Assembly: GCA_029260135.1 (NCBI GenBank)
Contig: JAJDDV010000024.1
Location: 1-64,000, forward strand
DNA: 64,000 nucleotides
DNA from: Phycisphaerae bacterium
GTDB lineage: Bacteria; Planctomycetota; Phycisphaerae; UBA1845
Reading direction: 5' to 3'
The number at the start of each line of letters is the position of its first letter. The stretch's first letter is position 1. A program made the position numbers and the translations under genes. Shown here one piece after another: positions 61,711-64,000 of this stretch. The notes beneath the pieces were generated by a model. That model made no database searches and was not told the DNA's origin. It saw nothing but the letters and a program-made list of their open reading frames with translations.

Positions 61711-64000
61711 CTAGTGCGCGTCTGCCGCGGCGCAGGAGTGGTGGGTATAGGCGGCGACGGTTGCGATGAGCTTCTTTCGGTCGATCGGTTTGACGAGGTA
61801 GTCGTCACAGCCGGCTTGGAGGCACTTTTCGCGATCCCCGTCCATGGCGTGTGCCGTGAGTGCGATGATGGGGCCGACGTGACCTATCTCGCGAAGTAGC
61901 TGGGTGGCTTCGTACCCTCCCATGATCGGCATCTGCATGTCCATGAGAATGATTTCGAAAGGCGTGTCGTTTTCGTTGGCGGCGATGGCGGTTTCTACGG
62001 CGAGTTTTCCGTTCTCGGCGAGGGTCACGTCGGCACCGACCGTCTTGAGGAAGTGAAGGATCAGCCGTTGATTGTCCAGGCCGTCTTCGACGACCAGAAC
62101 GCGACAATCCGCCAAGCTGGTTTGGGCGCTCGGCGCTCTTGCGTCGGGGTGCGCTGCGCTGGTGGCGGTAGCGTCGGGTTCTCGGGCTTGGTCGGGACGA
62201 TCGATCCAATTGGCGTTGTTCAGAGGTCCGGTCGCGATGGTCATTCGGAAGCGCGTTCCGGTGCCGCGCTGGGTCTCTATGACGGTGACGTCACCCCCGA
62301 GCATTCTTGCCAGGCGTTTGCTGATGGTCAGACCCAAGCCGGTACCGCCAAACGATCGGGTGGTCGAGGCGTCGGCCTGGGTGAACGGGCGGAAGAGTTG
62401 GGTGACCTGTTCCTGGTTCATGCCGACGCCGGTGTCCTTGACATCGAACTGAATGACGGGTGCGCGCGGATCGCGGACGGCGCGAATCGACAAGCGCACT
62501 TCGCCGGCTTCGGTGAACTTGACGGCGTTGGCGAGCACGTTGATGAGAATCTGTCGCAATCTTGTCGGGTCGGTTTGGATCGTCAGAGGAATCGGTCCGT
62601 GATAGTCGACGGTGACGGGGAGCCCTTTACCCTCGGCACGGACGCGTATCAGTGAAATCACATCGGAGACGACTTGCGTCAGCGAGCAGTCGATCCGTTC
62701 GACGGTCAGCTTTCCGGCTTCAATCTTGGACAGGTCGAGTATGTCGTTGATGATTCCCAGCAGGTACTCGCCGTTCTTGCGGATCGTCTGCGCCGCATCC
62801 AGGCGTTCTACCGGCGCTTGCGTGGGATCGCCTCGTTCGAGCAACATGTCGGCAAAACCGAGGATCGCCGTCATCGGTGTTCGGATTTCATGGCTCATGT
62901 TGGCGAGGAACTCGCTCTTGCTGCGGTTGGCCGCTTCTGCGGCGTCTCGCGCTTCTTTCAGCGCAAGGTTGGCGGTCAGAAGGTCCTTCTTCTGTTCCTG
63001 GAGTCGATGACTTTGTGTCTCGAGTTGCGCCTCGACGGCGTGCCTTGCGATGGCGTCGGCCAGCGAGGTGGTCACGGATTCGAGGAAGCTGACGTCATCC
63101 CTGGTGAAGATCCGCTGCTGCGTGGTGTGAACGCCGAGGACACCCCATGGCGAACTCGGCCCGCGGATGACGGCGGTCATTCCGCTGACGATGCCGTGAT
63201 CGAACAGGAGCTGTGGGCCGTGAAATCGTTCTTCTGTTCGGAGGTCTTCGACGACGACGGGTTCGCTCGCGAGCAGTGTGAAGCCGGATTGCGAACCTCG
63301 ATCGGATGGCACGTTGACGCGTCCGACCAGCCCGTCGTTCCAACCGACGCCCGCCACGAGCCGCAGGGCGTCTCCGCCGGGGCGTAGTTCCAGGATCTTG
63401 CAGTACTCGACGTCCAGCGTTGCGGCGATGAGTTCGGTGGCTTCGCGGAACAGCGTGAGCGGGTCCGTGATCGTGAGGGCCTTTTGGCCCAGGTCGGCGA
63501 CGGCGGCTTGTTGCGAGGCTTGGGTCGCGAGCGCTTGTTCCGCGAGGACGGCGTCGGCTCTGGCGTTGTCCGCGTCTTCCATCATGCTCAGCGCGGCCGT
63601 CTCGGATTGTTCTCGTCGTTGTACGGCGTCGCGCAGTCGCACGTTCGCGGCTTCGAGTTCCGTTGTGCGCTCGGCGACTCGTTTCTCGAGTGACTCATGT
63701 GCGGCGCGGAGCCGTCCGGTGAGTTTGTTGAAACTCCGAGCCAGGACGCCGATTTCGTCGTTTCGCCCTTCCTCGACCTCTCTCAGTGAAGTGCTCACCG
63801 GTTGGGCGACGATTTGTTCGAATCTTCGCTGCATGGCTCGTAACCGCTTGAGGACGGTCGAGCGGAACACCCACGCGGCGAGGGCGAGCAGCGCCAGGAC
63901 CTCCACCGCCATGACGCCAAGGTGTTGAATCGCATCCTGTCGAAGCGCCTGAGCGGTCACAGCTACGGGGATCGCCACGGTATCCAGTGCGACCACTTCC
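61711..64000 (-). CDS. Hybrid sensor histidine kinase/response regulator, 5' end beyond the window
   Basis: The frame is still open at the right edge, so the N-terminus (first helix and most of the sensor domain) is missing. Visible from there: one membrane helix (VMAVEVLALLALAAWVF), a HAMP domain with DEIGVLARSFNKLTGRL, a coiled-coil, a GAF domain (VAGVGWNDGLVGRVNVPSDRG region), the HisKA dimerisation part with FLANMSHEIRTPMTAILGFADM, HATPase boxes (NVLANAVKF, DTGVGM, GTGLGLTISKRL), and a C-terminal receiver (VLVVEDGLDNQRLI, phospho-acceptor Asp in ILMDMQMPIMGG, DDYLVKP). No HPt domain. The pattern fits a membrane-bound phosphorelay sensor. No partner regulator is seen in the window. Confidence 0.92.
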   Translation of the reverse strand, partial: EVVALDTVAIPVAVTAQALRQDAIQHLGVMAVEVLALLALAAWVFRSTVLKRLRAMQRRFEQIVAQPVSTSLREVEEGRNDEIGVLARSFNKLTGRLRAAHESLEKRVAERTTELEAANVRLRDAVQRREQSETAALSMMEDADNARADAVLAEQALATQASQQAAVADLGQKALTITDPLTLFREATELIAATLDVEYCKILELRPGGDALRLVAGVGWNDGLVGRVNVPSDRGSQSGFTLLASEPVVVEDLRTEERFHGPQLLFDHGIVSGMTAVIRGPSSPWGVLGVHTTQQRIFTRDDVSFLESVTTSLADAIARHAVEAQLETQSHRLQEQKKDLLTANLALKEARDAAEAANRSKSEFLANMSHEIRTPMTAILGFADMLLERGDPTQAPVERLDAAQTIRKNGEYLLGIINDILDLSKIEAGKLTVERIDCSLTQVVSDVISLIRVRAEGKGLPVTVDYHGPIPLTIQTDPTRLRQILINVLANAVKFTEAGEVRLSIRAVRDPRAPVIQFDVKDTGVGMNQEQVTQLFRPFTQADASTTRSFGGTGLGLTISKRLARMLGGDVTVIETQRGTGTRFRMTIATGPLNNANWIDRPDQAREPDATATSAAHPDARAPSAQTSLADCRVLVVEDGLDNQRLILHFLKTVGADVTLAENGKLAVETAIAANENDTPFEIILMDMQMPIMGGYEATQLLREIGHVGPIIALTAHAMDGDREKCLQAGCDDYLVKPIDRKKLIATVAAYTHHSCAAADAH

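Overview
The window looks like a chromosomal segment of an uncultured, high-GC member of the Planctomycetota. Three things point there: a DUF1559-type pseudopilin (SLVEV leader and a C-terminal FIDG motif), several large secreted proteins ending in dockerin-like DVNxDG repeats, and CGYDLR...CPECG double zinc ribbons at the left end. The lineage is inferred from gene content only; no rRNA or core phylogenetic marker is present.

Left part (1-28 kb), nearly all on the minus strand. A complete type II secretion operon runs leftward in the order gspD-E-F-G-H-I-J-K-C-L-M, with overlapping or nearly abutting genes (28-17.4 kb). Downstream on the same strand lie a 1637-residue secreted VWA plus thrombospondin-3-repeat protein, a 3454-residue Rhs/YD-repeat toxin with an AHH-like HNH nuclease tip, its probable immunity gene, and a broken, displaced second Rhs tip. 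The layout suggests a calcium-binding, T2SS-associated polymorphic toxin locus. The link between the T2SS and Rhs export is an inference from gene order.

Middle part (28-31.9 kb). A TPR lipoprotein gene is followed by a patchwork of mobile-element remains: a serine recombinase with its own promoter and a 9-2-9 inverted repeat, a hypothetical gene, a 3' fragment of tRNA-Lys(UUU), an integrase-like tail and a scrap of a DUF1559 gene.

Redox part (31.9-42.9 kb). A histidine kinase with a CxxCH heme motif in its periplasmic loop converges on a minus-strand operon. That operon encodes a cNMP-binding protein without HTH, a pentaheme c-554-like cytochrome, a Tat-exported molybdopterin oxidoreductase, a four-cluster ferredoxin subunit, an NrfD/PsrC membrane subunit, a four-domain c-type cytochrome and a small pentaheme cytochrome. 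The set resembles alternative complex III or the Qrc quinone reductase complex. A divergent tetraheme cytochrome lies next to it.

Right part (43-64 kb), minus strand. This holds a PPC-domain/beta-propeller exported protein, a DUF1559 pseudopilin and two tandem ~1277-residue Cys-rich paralogues. They are followed by an ICMT-like methyltransferase, an SGNH hydrolase coupled to nadC, a beta-propeller/transglutaminase protein with a small lipoprotein, and the 3' part of a hybrid sensor kinase running off the right edge.
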